Shown: positions 13,882 through 23,939, counted from the stretch's first letter. The stretch is 64,000 nt of DNA from an uncultured Bacteroidales bacterium (GCA_905233445.1 CAJOEP010000010.1:32287-96286), one strand, 5' to 3'. Notes: a model not told the origin generated them from the sequence alone. Translations and numbers: made by a program.

Positions 13882-15888
13882 ATGGAAGAGAATGAAAAAA
13901 TCGGATTGCCGGAGAATGCGCAGCGTGAGTTGAAGCCCGGTGAGGTTTATGAACCAATTTTGTCATCACAGAAAAAATACAAAGAGGTCACAGCATGGTC
14001 GGTGATTGTAGGTTTGCTCATGACAATTTTGTTTTCTGCCGCGGCTGCCTATCTGGGATTGAAAGTTGGTCAGGTGTTTGAGGCGGCCATCCCGATAGCA
14101 ATAATTGCAATCGGACTCTCAAGTGTTGCAAAGAGAAACGACGCTTTGTCGCAGAATGTCATCATCCAGTCGATTGGCGGATGTTCGGGTGGCGTTGTTG
14201 CCGGAGCCATATTCACTTTGCCGGCGTTGTATATACTTCAAGGCAGAGGATATGAGATTGAAATCAATTATTGGCAGGTGTTTTTGAGCTCGTTGCTGGG
14301 CGGCGTTCTCGGTATATTGTTCTTAATTCCTTTCAGAAAGTATTTCGTTAAGGAACAGCATGGAAAATTCCCGTTCCCGGAGGCGACGGCTACGACACAA
14401 GTTCTTGTGAGCGGCCAGAAAAAAGGCAAGGACTCGTTGCTACTTGTGATTAGCGGATTGATTGGCGGCGTTTATGATTTCATCATTTCTACTTTCGGTT
14501 GGTGGTCGGAGACGGTGACAACCAAAGTCGTGGGTTGGGGTGCGGCACTTGCTGATAAGGTTAAGCTTATGTTTAAGGTGAACGTTGGGGCGGCTGTGCT
14601 TGGTTTAGGCTACATCATCGGACTGAAGTATGCATTCATCATCTGCTGTGGCTCAATGCTGGTGTGGTTTATTATCATTCCGGGTATGAATCTGATCTGG
14701 GGAAACGACATAATCGATATGATGCATGCCGGAATCACCATGAGAATCGGGGAGATGTCGCCAGAGATGATTTTCACAAGTTATGCGCGTCATATCGGAA
14801 TTGGAGGCATTGCTATGGCTGGTGTGATAAGCATCATCAAGTCGTGGGGTGTGATAAAATCGTCGGTCGGACTTGCCGCTAATGAGTTTAAAGGAAAGAA
14901 ATCGTCAGGTGTGGAGGTGGAGAGAACGCAGAAAGACCTCTCGATGAAGTTTATCGTGATAGGAATTGTGGCTATTTTGCTATTGACGTTTGTTTTCTTC
15001 CGTTTTGGAGTTGTCGATAACTTCGGACATGCGGCGATAGGCATCTTGGTTGTGGCGGTGATAGCTTTTCTGTTCACTACCGTTGCGGCAAACGCTATTG
15101 CAATAGTTGGGTCAAATCCGGTGAGCGGCATGACATTGATGACTCTGATTTTGGCTTCTTTGGTGATGGTGGCAGCTGGATTGAGTGGGGCTGCGGGCAT
15201 GACGGCGGCGTTGATAATTGGCGGTGTGGTCTGCACGGCTCTCGCTGTCGCCGGCGCGTTCATTACCGATTTGAAGGTTGGATACTGGATAGGAACCACT
15301 CCTAAGAATCAGGAAATATGGAAATTTGTCGGCGTGGCTGTGGCTTCGGCGACGGTCGCCGGTGTCATCATGATTTTGAACAAGGCATACGGGTTTACCG
15401 GAGAAGGCGCTCTCGTGGCTCCTCAGGCCAATGCAATGTCGGCGGTTATAGAGCCTATGATGTCAGGCGGCAACGCTCCTTGGCTTCTTTACGGCATCGG
15501 CGCATGTATTGCGTTGATTCTCACTTTTTTAAAGATTCCGGCACTGCCGTTTGCACTCGGAATGTTCATCCCTATTGATTTGAACATACCTTTGTTAATA
15601 GGAGGCGCAATATCATGGTTTGTCTCATCACGTTCTAAAGACGAAAAAGTCAACAAGGCACGTTATGACCGTGGAACTCTTATCGCTTCAGGATTCATTG
15701 CAGGCGGTGCGTTGATGGGCGTCGTGAGCGCAATACTGAAGTTCGCAAATGTCGATTTGTTGGCAAGAACAGCCGATGGCTCACTCTTTGCATCGACACC
15801 ATTGGCATCATTGATAGCACTTGTGATGTATATCACGATTATTGTTTACATGATTTGGGATTCAAAACGTGCTAAAATTGAAGAATAA
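13882..15888 (+). CDS. OPT-family oligopeptide transporter
   Basis: 668 residues with about 16 hydrophobic helices, as in prokaryotic OPT proteins that import oligopeptides or metal-siderophore complexes by proton symport. The N-terminus after the cytosolic lead is ELKPGEVYEPILSSQKKYKE, then VTAWSVIVGLLMTILFSAAAAYLGLKVGQVFEAAIP, typical of the family; KFPFPEATATTQVL is the conserved loop. The start lies 17 bases after the regulator stop. It is followed after 19 bases by peptidase T, so uptake and cleavage of peptides appear linked: imported peptides feed pepT. Confidence 0.95.
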   Translation: MEENEKIGLPENAQRELKPGEVYEPILSSQKKYKEVTAWSVIVGLLMTILFSAAAAYLGLKVGQVFEAAIPIAIIAIGLSSVAKRNDALSQNVIIQSIGGCSGGVVAGAIFTLPALYILQGRGYEIEINYWQVFLSSLLGGVLGILFLIPFRKYFVKEQHGKFPFPEATATTQVLVSGQKKGKDSLLLVISGLIGGVYDFIISTFGWWSETVTTKVVGWGAALADKVKLMFKVNVGAAVLGLGYIIGLKYAFIICCGSMLVWFIIIPGMNLIWGNDIIDMMHAGITMRIGEMSPEMIFTSYARHIGIGGIAMAGVISIIKSWGVIKSSVGLAANEFKGKKSSGVEVERTQKDLSMKFIVIGIVAILLLTFVFFRFGVVDNFGHAAIGILVVAVIAFLFTTVAANAIAIVGSNPVSGMTLMTLILASLVMVAAGLSGAAGMTAALIIGGVVCTALAVAGAFITDLKVGYWIGTTPKNQEIWKFVGVAVASATVAGVIMILNKAYGFTGEGALVAPQANAMSAVIEPMMSGGNAPWLLYGIGACIALILTFLKIPALPFALGMFIPIDLNIPLLIGGAISWFVSSRSKDEKVNKARYDRGTLIASGFIAGGALMGVVSAILKFANVDLLARTADGSLFASTPLASLIALVMYITIIVYMIWDSKRAKIEE

Positions 15889-15907
15889 TTAAAAAAGAAT
15901 TGATAAA

Positions 15908-17125
15908 ATGGAGAAGTTATTAGATAAATTCTTGCGTTATGTCTCTGTTGAGACGACGTCGGACCCGGAGTCTGAGACGCAGCCCAGCTCGATGCGTCAG
16001 TTCGACCTCTTGAAGATGTTGCAGAAAGAGCTTCAGGAAATGGGCATCGAGGCCGATTTGGATGAATATGGTTATGTGATGGCCACTATTCCCTCAAATG
16101 TTGAAAAAGAGATTCCGGCAATTGGTTTTATAGCGCATGTTGACACTGCACCTGATGCATCAGGGAAGGATATTAAGCCTCAGATCATTGAGAATTATGG
16201 CGGAGGCGATATTCTGCTTAACGCTGAAAAAGAGCTGTATCTGAAAGTTTCAGAATTTCCGGAGATGCTGCAATATGTGGGCAAGACGATGATTACCACC
16301 GATGGCACGACTCTGCTTGGAGCGGATGACAAAGGCGGAGTGGCTGCCATCATGTATGCGGCTCAGTATATGATGGAACATCCTGAATTCAAGCATGGCG
16401 AAATCAAAATAGGTTTCACGCCTGATGAAGAGATTGGCCGCGGTGTAGCGAAGTTCGATGTCAAGAAGTTCGGCGCGAGATACGCTTATACCATCGATGG
16501 CGGAGAGATCGGCGAGTTGGAGTACGAGAACTTCAATGCGGCGGCAGCTAAGATTCACATTCAGGGCAGCAATATCCATCCCGGCTATGGAAAAGACAAA
16601 ATGGTCAATTCAATGCTTATCGCAATGGAATTGAACGAGATGCTTCCAGTGGAGCAGAGGCCGGCATACACTCAGGGTTACGAAGGCTTTTTCCATCTGA
16701 CCGACATAACGGGAACTGTTGAGGAAACCACCATGAGTTACATCATCCGTGACCACGACAGGGCGAAATTTGAGGCGAAAAAGGAATTAATCACGGCGAT
16801 TGTCGATTTCTTAAACAAAAAATATGGCGACATCGTGACTTTGGAGCTTAAACATCAGTATTACAATATGCGTCAAGAGGTTGAGCCTCATTACTTTATC
16901 GTTGAGAAAGCCATCAAAGCCATTGAGATGGCCGGCATTAAACCTAAAGTGCAGCCTATTCGTGGCGGCACTGACGGCGCGAATTTGAGTTTCATGGGTT
17001 TGCCTTGCCCGAATATCTTCGCGGGCGGTCATAATTTCCACGGAAAATGGGAGTATGTGCCGCTTGAAAGCATGGAAAAAGCTTCAGAAGTGATTCTGAA
17101 TATTGTAAAACTGTTTGCGGAATAA
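15908..17125 (+). CDS. pepT: Peptidase T, tripeptide aminopeptidase
   Basis: 405 residues, the usual PepT length. This M20B zinc peptidase removes the N-terminal residue of tripeptides in the cytosol. Metal and catalytic motifs are present: IGFIAHVDTAPDASG (first zinc His and Asp), LGADDKGGVAAI (bridging Asp), GFTPDEEIGRG (catalytic Glu pair), YTIDGGEIGELEYENFNAA and PIRGGTDGANLSFMGLPCPNIFAGG near the C-terminus. The last one carries the final metal His in FAGGHNFHG. It sits directly after the OPT transporter, probably in one operon. The stop codon abuts that of convergent trmH with no gap. Confidence 0.96.
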   Translation: MEKLLDKFLRYVSVETTSDPESETQPSSMRQFDLLKMLQKELQEMGIEADLDEYGYVMATIPSNVEKEIPAIGFIAHVDTAPDASGKDIKPQIIENYGGGDILLNAEKELYLKVSEFPEMLQYVGKTMITTDGTTLLGADDKGGVAAIMYAAQYMMEHPEFKHGEIKIGFTPDEEIGRGVAKFDVKKFGARYAYTIDGGEIGELEYENFNAAAAKIHIQGSNIHPGYGKDKMVNSMLIAMELNEMLPVEQRPAYTQGYEGFFHLTDITGTVEETTMSYIIRDHDRAKFEAKKELITAIVDFLNKKYGDIVTLELKHQYYNMRQEVEPHYFIVEKAIKAIEMAGIKPKVQPIRGGTDGANLSFMGLPCPNIFAGGHNFHGKWEYVPLESMEKASEVILNIVKLFAE

Positions 17126-17812
17126 TTATTTGAATTCCGGATACAACTCGTAAAACTTATTCTCGAATGTACGGACCCGATTCAATGATTTTCGGGTCCA
17201 GTCGAGACGTATCTCCTGTTTTTCCTCTTCGCTGAGGTGCCAGTCGATATTGCTTTTGTGCAGGCGTTGTGTCAGAGTGTACATCAGCAAGGCTGCGGAA
17301 ACACTGATATTGAAGCTCTCGGTGAAGCCGTGCATCGGTATCTGGACATAAATGTCGGAATGCTCGAGGGCGTAATCGGTGAGTCCGGTTTTTTCAGTGC
17401 CGAAAACTACCGCGATGGGCTGGTCGAGAGGCAGTGTGTCAGGGGTGAAATCGTTCTGATGCGGACATGTCGCCACGATTTTATAGCCTTTGCTGTGAAG
17501 ATAATCGAAAGCTTCCGGTGTATTGAACTCATTAACGTTGTATTTGTGCAAGTCGAGCCATTTTGTGCTGCCAACGACGATGTCGGGGTTGATGTCGTAA
17601 ACCCATTTGTTTTCAATGATATGTATATCTTGTACGCCAGTCAGGTCGCAACTTCGCAAAACAGCGCTGGCATTGTGTGACTGATATATGTCTTCGAGTA
17701 CGATAGTTAGATGTCGTGTGCGATATTGTAGCACTTGTTCGAAGCGCTGTTTTCTCTCATCTGTGATGTAATTTGAGAGAAACTCGTATAGTTTTTGTTT
17801 TTTAGCGTTCAA
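17126..17812 (-). CDS. trmH: tRNA Gm18 2'-O-methyltransferase TrmH
   Basis: 228 residues, SPOUT-fold RNA methyltransferase that methylates the ribose of G18 in tRNA. The three knot motifs are present: motif 1 SHNASAVLRSCDLTGV with the catalytic Asn and Arg, motif 2 VFGTEKTGLTDYALEHSD, and motif 3 ESFNISVSAALLMYTL that binds SAM. The N-terminal helix block with R-K-Q-R-F-E matches TrmH rather than RlmB, which has an extra N-terminal domain. It stands alone, convergent with pepT at 0 bases. Confidence 0.93.
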   Translation of the reverse strand: MNAKKQKLYEFLSNYITDERKQRFEQVLQYRTRHLTIVLEDIYQSHNASAVLRSCDLTGVQDIHIIENKWVYDINPDIVVGSTKWLDLHKYNVNEFNTPEAFDYLHSKGYKIVATCPHQNDFTPDTLPLDQPIAVVFGTEKTGLTDYALEHSDIYVQIPMHGFTESFNISVSAALLMYTLTQRLHKSNIDWHLSEEEKQEIRLDWTRKSLNRVRTFENKFYELYPEFK

Positions 17813-17856
17813 AATGAATTAGTTATGTGTTTTAATATTATCGAGAAAAATTTTTA

Positions 17857-17864
17857 CAAATATA
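17857..17864 (-). promoter_or_regulatory. -7 promoter element for trmH
   Basis: CAAATATA on plus reads TATATTTG on minus, 44 bases before the trmH start. Confidence 0.5.
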
Positions 17865-17898
17865 TAAAAAAAATGTTCAATCATAAAGAAAAATAACG

Positions 17899-17906
17899 TA
17901 AATTTG
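17899..17906 (+). promoter_or_regulatory. -7 promoter element for the TPR membrane protein
   Basis: TAAATTTG, 22 bases before the ATG at 17929. Confidence 0.55.
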
Positions 17907-17928
17907 CAGCTCGAAAAATTGTATTGAT

Positions 17929-18621
17929 ATGGCAAAAGAAAACGTACAGAAAGACAATGAACGTCTTGAACAGATTGAATCGACATTAGGTAAGACAGAA
18001 ATGTTTATTGAAGACCACAAGAAGTCTATCACAATAGCTGTTATTGCTGTTGTTGTGGTTGTTTTGGCTATCTTCGGCATTAAGAAATTTGTCATGGAGC
18101 CGCGTGAAGTCGCAGCTGCAAAGGCAATGTTCCACGCAGAACAGTCATTCAGAAATGATGATTTTGCTACAGCTCTTAATGGTGATGGCAATTTCGATGG
18201 ATTTATTCAGGTTATCAATGAATACGGCAGCACAAAATCAGGCAATTTGGCAAAATGCTATGCAGGCTTGTGCTATTTGAATATGGGTGAATTTGACAAT
18301 GCGATCAGCTATTTGAAAGATTACAAAGGCAAGGATCAGTTCATGAAGCCATTGGCAATGGGTGCTATGGGCGATGCTTACATGGAACTCGACAATGTGG
18401 CTGAGGCTGCGGCTTGCTATGAGAAAGCTGCAAAGGACACCAAGAATATCACGACATCACCGATGTTCCTGATGAAGGCTGGTTATGCATACGAGATGGT
18501 TGAGAACTACACAAAAGCTCTTGAAATGTACAACATTATCAGCAGCGAGTATCCAACCAGCACAGAGGGTTTCCACGTGTTGAAGAATATTGCATTTGTC
18601 GAGGCAAAATTAGCAAAATAA
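17929..18621 (+). CDS. Membrane-anchored TPR protein, YfgM/BamD-like layout
   Basis: 230 residues. A charged cytosolic N-terminus of about 35 residues is followed by one membrane helix (ITIAVIAVVVVVLAIFGI) with the rest likely periplasmic. Residues about 65-230 contain at least three tetratricopeptide motifs (for example AKCYAGLCYLNMGEFDNAISYL and ACYEKAA). This matches the YfgM-type membrane TPR proteins in which a helix precedes TPRs, proteins reported at the SecYEG/chaperone interface. The function is an inference from layout only. It is the first gene before fmt, but a hairpin separates them. Confidence 0.78.
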   Translation: MAKENVQKDNERLEQIESTLGKTEMFIEDHKKSITIAVIAVVVVVLAIFGIKKFVMEPREVAAAKAMFHAEQSFRNDDFATALNGDGNFDGFIQVINEYGSTKSGNLAKCYAGLCYLNMGEFDNAISYLKDYKGKDQFMKPLAMGAMGDAYMELDNVAEAAACYEKAAKDTKNITTSPMFLMKAGYAYEMVENYTKALEMYNIISSEYPTSTEGFHVLKNIAFVEAKLAK

Positions 18622-18629
18622 AAATGTGG

Positions 18630-18649
18630 GGACAAGGCTAGCCTTGTCC
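18630..18649. repeat. 20-bp perfect palindrome
   Basis: GGACAAGGCTAGCCTTGTCC is fully self-complementary. It lies right after the TPR gene stop and before a separate terminator; such short palindromes are commonly dispersed intergenic repeats in this group. Confidence 0.65.
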
Positions 18650-18661
18650 GTACAGGGTATT

Positions 18662-18695
18662 AAATGCCTGATTCTGAAGGGAGTCAGGCATTTTT
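18662..18695 (+). terminator. Intrinsic terminator between the TPR gene and fmt
   Basis: A 10-bp stem, AAATGCCTGA (18662-18671) with TCAGGCATTT (18684-18693), a 12-base loop, then TT. Confidence 0.7.
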
Positions 18696-18716
18696 AATAA
18701 ATAAAAGTGTGACGAT

Positions 18717-19685
18717 ATGAGAATCATTTATTTTGGAACGCCGGAGTTCGCCGCTTCGCAGTTGGAGGCGATTTTGGCGGCAGGATATGAGGTGCCAGTG
18801 GTGGTAACAACGCCTGACAGGCCTGCCGGACGCGGAAAACAGATGCATTCATCGGAGGTGAAAGAGTGCGCGTTGAAGCACGGATTACCGGTATTGCAGC
18901 CGGAAAAGCTTAAAGACGAATCTTTTGTGGAGCAGCTGCGCTCATACAAGGCAGATTTGTTTGTGGTGGTTGCTTTCAGGATGCTTCCAGAGGTGATATG
19001 GAGCATGCCTCCTAAAGGCACAATAAATCTACATGCCTCGCTGCTTCCGCAATATCGAGGCGCTGCACCTATCAACCATGCAATAATTAATGGTGAAAAA
19101 GAGACAGGCTTGACGACTTTCATTCTTGACAAAGAGATTGACACGGGAGCAATGATTATGCAGGAAAAGCTGGAGATTACAGATACCATGAACGCTGGCG
19201 AGCTTCATGACGCGCTGATGAACATGGGTAATACGGTAATCGTAAAAACCATCAAGATGATAGAAGATGGCAGGGTGGAGGCTCTCAGCCAGAAATCAGT
19301 GATTGATAAGGAAAAGCTTGTTTTGAAGCCGGCACCTAAAATATTCAAAGAAGACTGTTATATCGATTGGTCGAAATCGGGCGTTGACATTTACAATTTT
19401 GTGAGAGGATTGTCGCCATATCCGGCTGCGCATGCGAAAATCAAAAATCAGAGCGGAGAAATCTTGGATTTGAAGATATATGAGACTGTCGTAACGTCAA
19501 ATTCTGGCGATAATAAAGGCGTTTTCAGTCTTAAGACTGACAGCAAAACATATTTGGAGGTGGTTTTGAAGGACTGCGGTATCAGATTATTGAAGATACA
19601 GCAGGCTGGAAAAAAGGCTATGTCAATAGCGGAATTTCTAAGAGGAACAAGGATTTCGGAAGATTGGCAGCTTGTTTTAAAGTAA
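18717..19685 (+). CDS. fmt: Methionyl-tRNA formyltransferase
   Basis: 322 residues, normal for Fmt, which formylates initiator Met-tRNA. The catalytic N-domain has RIIYFGTPEFAASQLEAIL, the loop TPDRPAGRG, and the folate site motif SLLPQYRGAAPINHAII with the catalytic Asn-His-Asp set (NLHASLLP, then IDTGAMI). The C-terminal tRNA-binding OB fold follows from about 205. The intergenic palindrome and terminator upstream suggest its own promoter, not located clearly. Confidence 0.96.
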   Translation: MRIIYFGTPEFAASQLEAILAAGYEVPVVVTTPDRPAGRGKQMHSSEVKECALKHGLPVLQPEKLKDESFVEQLRSYKADLFVVVAFRMLPEVIWSMPPKGTINLHASLLPQYRGAAPINHAIINGEKETGLTTFILDKEIDTGAMIMQEKLEITDTMNAGELHDALMNMGNTVIVKTIKMIEDGRVEALSQKSVIDKEKLVLKPAPKIFKEDCYIDWSKSGVDIYNFVRGLSPYPAAHAKIKNQSGEILDLKIYETVVTSNSGDNKGVFSLKTDSKTYLEVVLKDCGIRLLKIQQAGKKAMSIAEFLRGTRISEDWQLVLK

Positions 19686-19720
19686 ATTTTATTTTTTTTA
19701 TAAAAAAATTTAAAAAAAAG

Positions 19721-19750
19721 TTGCAAATTGCAAATTTTGTATTATATTTG
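19721..19750 (+). promoter_or_regulatory. Promoter of the HU gene
   Basis: TTG at 19721-19723, exactly 19 bases, then TATATTTG at 19743-19750: one of the best matches to the Bacteroidetes consensus in the window. The ATG is 37 bases on. Confidence 0.72.
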
Positions 19751-19786
19751 CGTGTCAAAAAATACAAACTTATTAAAACTTACAAA

Positions 19787-20050
19787 ATGAACAAGGCAGA
19801 ATTAGTAAATGTGATGGCTGAAAAAGCTGGCCTCACAAAGGTCGATGCAAAGAAGGCATTGGACGCTTTTATTTGTGCAGCAACAGATGCAATTCGTAAA
19901 GGTGAACGTATTTCATTAGTTGGATTCGGCACATTGTCAACAACAAAACGCCCAGCCCGCAAAGGTCGCAACCCACAAACTGGCAAAGAAATCACTATTG
20001 CTCCTAAGACAGTTGTGAAATTCAAAGCTAGTGCAGACTTAGTAAAATAA
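19787..20050 (+). CDS. hup: HU-family DNA-binding protein
   Basis: 87 residues. HU is a histone-like dimer that bends DNA and compacts the nucleoid. The whole family pattern is present: MNKAELVNVMAEKAGLTKVDAKKALDAF in the helical part, ISLVGFGTLSTTKRPARKGRNPQTGK with the proline-tipped beta arm, and the closing strand VVKFKASADL. The ATG at 19787 fits the homologs and the strong promoter; an upstream in-frame reading to 19664 overlaps fmt and is an artefact. A terminator follows. Confidence 0.96.
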   Translation: MNKAELVNVMAEKAGLTKVDAKKALDAFICAATDAIRKGERISLVGFGTLSTTKRPARKGRNPQTGKEITIAPKTVVKFKASADLVK

Positions 20051-20075
20051 GTATTTACTATTGATTGACAATTCA

Positions 20076-20100
20076 GGTCGCATTATTGCGACCTTTTTTT
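20076..20100 (+). terminator. Intrinsic terminator of the HU gene
   Basis: GGTCGCA (20076-20082) pairs with TGCGACC (20087-20093) across TTAT, then seven T. Convergent recQ ends at 20103. Confidence 0.9.
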
Positions 20101-20102
20101 GT

Positions 20103-22034
20103 TTAGAACAGAGACCATTGCCGGCCTTTTTCTTTTAGATTGCCGTTTTCATCTTGTTCGATGGTGCCGTTATCAAGCATCCAACGCACTGTTTCGAGTA
20201 CTTTTTCTTCGAGATGATTTTTGGCAAGCGATGGTGTCTCGTAGAGTGGCACGACGCGTTTTTTGAGTTCATTGAGTATCAGCTCACTGATGTTTTTATA
20301 CTCTTCATCATTGATTTTCATTTGGTTACGGATGTTGCAGACATCGCATTTTCCGCAACGAGTCTTGATTTTCTCGCCAAAATACCTAAGTAGTTGTACG
20401 CTACGGCATTCTTTATCGTTGTTGACGAAATCAATAACGGCTTGCACTCGTTTGGTGGCGTCGTCTTTGCGGTTTTTGTAAACCTCATCGGATAGAACGA
20501 AATGCCGCATATCCTGACGTTCTGTGAGATATTGTATTTGCGGTTTGTCGCAGCGTTGGATATAAGTGAGGAAATTGTATTTTTCGAGTTTTTTCAATGT
20601 CAGCTCAACATTTTCGACGCTTATTCCCATTTTATGGCTGATTTGTTCTTCATTTATCTTCACGAAGTCGGAAAGAATTCCCGGATAGTTGCGTAAGAGA
20701 TATTTTATCATGGCGTCGAATTCGGCATACTCCACTTGGAAGCGATAGAGGTCTTCGCGGCTGGCTTTAATGAAGAGTTGGGATGGTGTGTTGAGGGCTT
20801 CCGACAAAGAGAACAGACCTTCTCTTTCCATGAGTTTCAATGAGTTAAACACTTCAAGGAGGGAGAAGCCGTAATATGCCGCAAAGTCGTTCATATCGAA
20901 AGGGTATGTCTGCCCGTTGCCGGCGCCAACAGGTATTTGAAGGTAATTGCCGAGTGCATCGTAAATGGTTTTTATGCGGTTGAGTTCGGGATACGACTGA
21001 TTGAGATTGTCTTTGAGTTGTTTGATGTCGCTGTCGGCTACGAGTAGGAACGCTTCTGATGGTTTGAGGTCGCGGCCGGCTCGTCCTGCCTCTTGGAAGT
21101 AGGCTTCCAAGCTGTCGGGAATGTCCATGTGAACGACAACGCGCACATCGGGTTTGTCGATGCCCATGCCGAATGCGTTTGTGGCGACTATAACTTTAAT
21201 ATGGCCGTCCATCCATAGTTTTTGGCGTTCGTCGCGAGTCTTAGCGTCGATGCCTGCATGATAGAATGTGGCACTGATGCCTACCGATTGCAGCCAGTCG
21301 GCGATGACTTTGGTGCGTTTGCGGCTTCTGACGTAAACGATGCCGCTTCCTGACTGCATGCGCATAAACAAACGGTACATAAGTCCGTATTTATCAGCGA
21401 TTTTGATGACGTTATAGGTGACGTTTTTCCTTTCGTAGCTTGTCTGGAACACGTTCTGCTGTTTGAATCCCAGCCGGTATTGGATGTCTTCGACAACTCT
21501 AGGTGTCGCAGTGGCCGTTAGTGCCAGCACTGGCGTGTTCGGGATATACGGGCGTATCTCGGCTATTTTAAGATATGGTGGACGGAAATCGTAGCCCCAT
21601 TGCGAGATGCAGTGCGACTCGTCGATAGCCAGGAGGCACACTTTCATTTTTTTTACGGCCTCGATGAATGTTTCGGTCATCAATCGTTCCGGTGATACGT
21701 AAAGGAATTTCAGGTTGCCGAAAACAGCTTTGTTGTATGCCAGTTCCACCTCGTTGGGATGCAGTCCCGAATAGATAGCTGCAGCCGGAATATTGATTTT
21801 CTTTAGATGCTGCACCTGGTCTTTCATGAGTGAAATTAGCGGTGTGACTACGATACAAACACCGTCCATCGCCATCGCTGGCACTTGGAAACATACCGAT
21901 TTGCCGCCTCCTGTTGGTAAAAGCGCAAGAGTATCCTGCCCGTTGATGACGGCATCGACGATGTCTTCCTGCATCGGACGGAAAGAGGGATAACCCCAGT
22001 ATTTAACCAAAACGGCTCGTGTCAGTTCACTCAT
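20103..22034 (-). CDS. recQ: ATP-dependent DNA helicase RecQ
   Basis: 643 residues. The 3'-5' SF2 helicase acts in recombination and repair. Walker A is LLPTGGGKSVCFQVPA, the DEAD-box motif is DESH instead of DEAH, followed by CISQWGYDFRPPYL; the RecQ-specific aromatic loop WGYDFRP is clear. Motifs IV-VI (GIVYVRSRK, ATNAFGMGIDKPDVR, QEAGRAGRD) and the RecQ-Ct zinc cysteines (RYFGEKIKTRCGKCDVC) are present. No HRDC domain is seen; the C-terminal 100 residues are shorter and variable. The start at 22034 follows TATCTTTG. It is a single gene. Confidence 0.95.
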   Translation of the reverse strand: MSELTRAVLVKYWGYPSFRPMQEDIVDAVINGQDTLALLPTGGGKSVCFQVPAMAMDGVCIVVTPLISLMKDQVQHLKKINIPAAAIYSGLHPNEVELAYNKAVFGNLKFLYVSPERLMTETFIEAVKKMKVCLLAIDESHCISQWGYDFRPPYLKIAEIRPYIPNTPVLALTATATPRVVEDIQYRLGFKQQNVFQTSYERKNVTYNVIKIADKYGLMYRLFMRMQSGSGIVYVRSRKRTKVIADWLQSVGISATFYHAGIDAKTRDERQKLWMDGHIKVIVATNAFGMGIDKPDVRVVVHMDIPDSLEAYFQEAGRAGRDLKPSEAFLLVADSDIKQLKDNLNQSYPELNRIKTIYDALGNYLQIPVGAGNGQTYPFDMNDFAAYYGFSLLEVFNSLKLMEREGLFSLSEALNTPSQLFIKASREDLYRFQVEYAEFDAMIKYLLRNYPGILSDFVKINEEQISHKMGISVENVELTLKKLEKYNFLTYIQRCDKPQIQYLTERQDMRHFVLSDEVYKNRKDDATKRVQAVIDFVNNDKECRSVQLLRYFGEKIKTRCGKCDVCNIRNQMKINDEEYKNISELILNELKKRVVPLYETPSLAKNHLEEKVLETVRWMLDNGTIEQDENGNLKEKGRQWSLF

Positions 22035-22050
22035 GCAACTATTTTTTTTG

Positions 22051-22058
22051 CAAAGATA
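22051..22058 (-). promoter_or_regulatory. -7 promoter element for recQ
   Basis: CAAAGATA on plus reads TATCTTTG on minus, 16 bases before the recQ start; it overlaps the divergent typA control region. Confidence 0.6.
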
Positions 22059-22080
22059 ATAATTATTTGCAATTTTTTTG

Positions 22081-22088
22081 TAATTTTG
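22081..22088 (+). promoter_or_regulatory. -7 promoter element for typA
   Basis: TAATTTTG, 27 bases before the ATG at 22116 and 22 bases from the recQ element on the other strand. Confidence 0.6.
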
Positions 22089-22115
22089 CGCCCGATTTTT
22101 TTAAAAAATAAGCAA

Positions 22116-23939
22116 ATGACAAGTATTCGTAATGTTGCGATAATCGCTCACGTTGACCACGGAAAGACCACTTTGGTGGATCGTATTCTGTATCAATCAA
22201 AACTGTTCAGGGAAGATAAGGATAATGGAGGTGATTTGATTCTGGATAACAACGACCTTGAGCGTGAACGAGGTATCACCATCTTGTCGAAGAACGTGTC
22301 AGTGCGTTATAAAGATGTGAAAATCAACATTATAGATACTCCTGGCCATAGCGATTTCGGTGGTGAAGTGGAGCGTGTTTTGAATATGGCCGACGGCGTT
22401 CTTCTTTTGGTTGACGCTTTCGAAGGCCCGATGCCGCAGACTCGTTTCGTGCTTGAAAAAGCCATCCAGCTCGGACTGAAACCAATTGTCGTTGTAAATA
22501 AAGTCGATAAGCCAAACTGCACTCCAGAAGAGACTCAGGAAGCCGTGTTCGATCTGATGTACAACCTCGGCGCCAATGACGACCAGCTCGATTTCCCGAC
22601 AGTCTTCGGCTCATCGAAACAAGGCTGGATGTCGGATCACTGGACACATGTAACAAATGACGTTTCATACCTTTTGGACGTGATAATCAACACAATTCCG
22701 GAGGCGAAATATGAAGAGGGAACGCCACAGATGCTCATCACTTCGTTGGATTACAGCTCATATGTGGGTCGTATCGCCGTGGGTCGTCTGAAACGCGGAA
22801 TCCTCCAGGCCGGAATGAACGTTTCGTTGGTGAAACGCGATGGCTCGATTGAGAAGAATCAGATTAAGGAGCTTTATACTTTCGAAGGACTTGGCAAGGA
22901 AAGAACGAAAAAGCCGGTTATGGCTGGCGATATCGTTGCTGTGATGGGTCTCGAAAACTTCGAAATCGGTGACACCGTCGCTGATTTTGAGAATCCTGAA
23001 GCGCTTCCGCCAATCCACGTTGATGAGCCTACGATGAGCATGTTGTTCACCATCAACAACTCTCCGTTCTTCGGCAAGGAAGGCAAATTCGTCACTTCTC
23101 GCCATTTGCGCGAGCGTCTCTACAGAGAGACTGAGAAGAATCTTGCTTTGAGAGTTGAAGACACCGATTCACCAGATTCATTGATGGTTTATGGCCGCGG
23201 TATCCTTCACCTCAGTATCCTCGTTGAGACAATGCGTCGTGAAGGCTACGAGTTCCAAATCGGTCAGCCAAAGGTTCTTTTGAAGGAAATCGACGGAAAG
23301 AAATGCGAGCCTATCGAGGTGATGAACGTGCAGGTTCCTGAAAACTTTGCCGGCCGCGTCATAGAGTTGGCATCACAGCACAAAGGAGAGATGACCAACA
23401 TGAGTCCAAAAGGCGACCGCATGAACCTCGATTTCGACATTCCGGCACGTGGTTTGATAGGTTTGCGTTCAGCGATGCTTACTGCAACAGAAGGTGAGGC
23501 GGTGATGTCGCACCGTTTCAAGGACTACGAACCGTGGAAAGGCGAGATGGACACTCATGAAGTCGGTGCGCTTATCGCAATGGAGACAGGAACAGCAGTG
23601 CCTTACGCCTTGTGGAAGCTTCAGGATAGAGGCAAGTTCTTCGTCCAGCCTAACGAGGATGTCTATATGGGCGAAGTTATCGGCGAGAACACACGTTCGA
23701 ATGATATCGTATTGAATATCAATAAGACCAAGCACCTTACCAACGTGCGTGCCTCAGGTTCTGACGATAAGATAGTGCTTATTCCGCCGGTAAGAATGTC
23801 GCTTGAAGAATATATGGAATATATCCGTGATGACGAATATCTCGAGGTGACTCCGAAGAGCTTGCGTTTGAGAAAGATTATCCTTGATGAGATTGAGCGC
23901 AAGAGAAGCGGCAGACGCAGCGAAGAGGTCAGCGACTAA
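22116..23939 (+). CDS. typA: Translational GTPase TypA/BipA
   Basis: 607 residues from ATG 22116 ([22 protein letters not shown]), the family start; an in-frame reading upstream to 22086 lies on the promoter. It is a ribosome-associated GTPase of the EF-G family, involved in 50S assembly and stress adaptation. G1 is AHVDHGKT, G2 lies in [14 protein letters not shown]3 is [18 protein letters not shown]4 is VVNKVDKP. Domains II, III, V and the unique C-terminal domain ([31 protein letters not shown]) follow. Its TAA overlaps the stop of the convergent hybrid kinase by three bases. Confidence 0.97.
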   Translation: MTSIRNVAIIAHVDHGKTTLVDRILYQSKLFREDKDNGGDLILDNNDLERERGITILSKNVSVRYKDVKINIIDTPGHSDFGGEVERVLNMADGVLLLVDAFEGPMPQTRFVLEKAIQLGLKPIVVVNKVDKPNCTPEETQEAVFDLMYNLGANDDQLDFPTVFGSSKQGWMSDHWTHVTNDVSYLLDVIINTIPEAKYEEGTPQMLITSLDYSSYVGRIAVGRLKRGILQAGMNVSLVKRDGSIEKNQIKELYTFEGLGKERTKKPVMAGDIVAVMGLENFEIGDTVADFENPEALPPIHVDEPTMSMLFTINNSPFFGKEGKFVTSRHLRERLYRETEKNLALRVEDTDSPDSLMVYGRGILHLSILVETMRREGYEFQIGQPKVLLKEIDGKKCEPIEVMNVQVPENFAGRVIELASQHKGEMTNMSPKGDRMNLDFDIPARGLIGLRSAMLTATEGEAVMSHRFKDYEPWKGEMDTHEVGALIAMETGTAVPYALWKLQDRGKFFVQPNEDVYMGEVIGENTRSNDIVLNINKTKHLTNVRASGSDDKIVLIPPVRMSLEEYMEYIRDDEYLEVTPKSLRLRKIILDEIERKRSGRRSEEVSD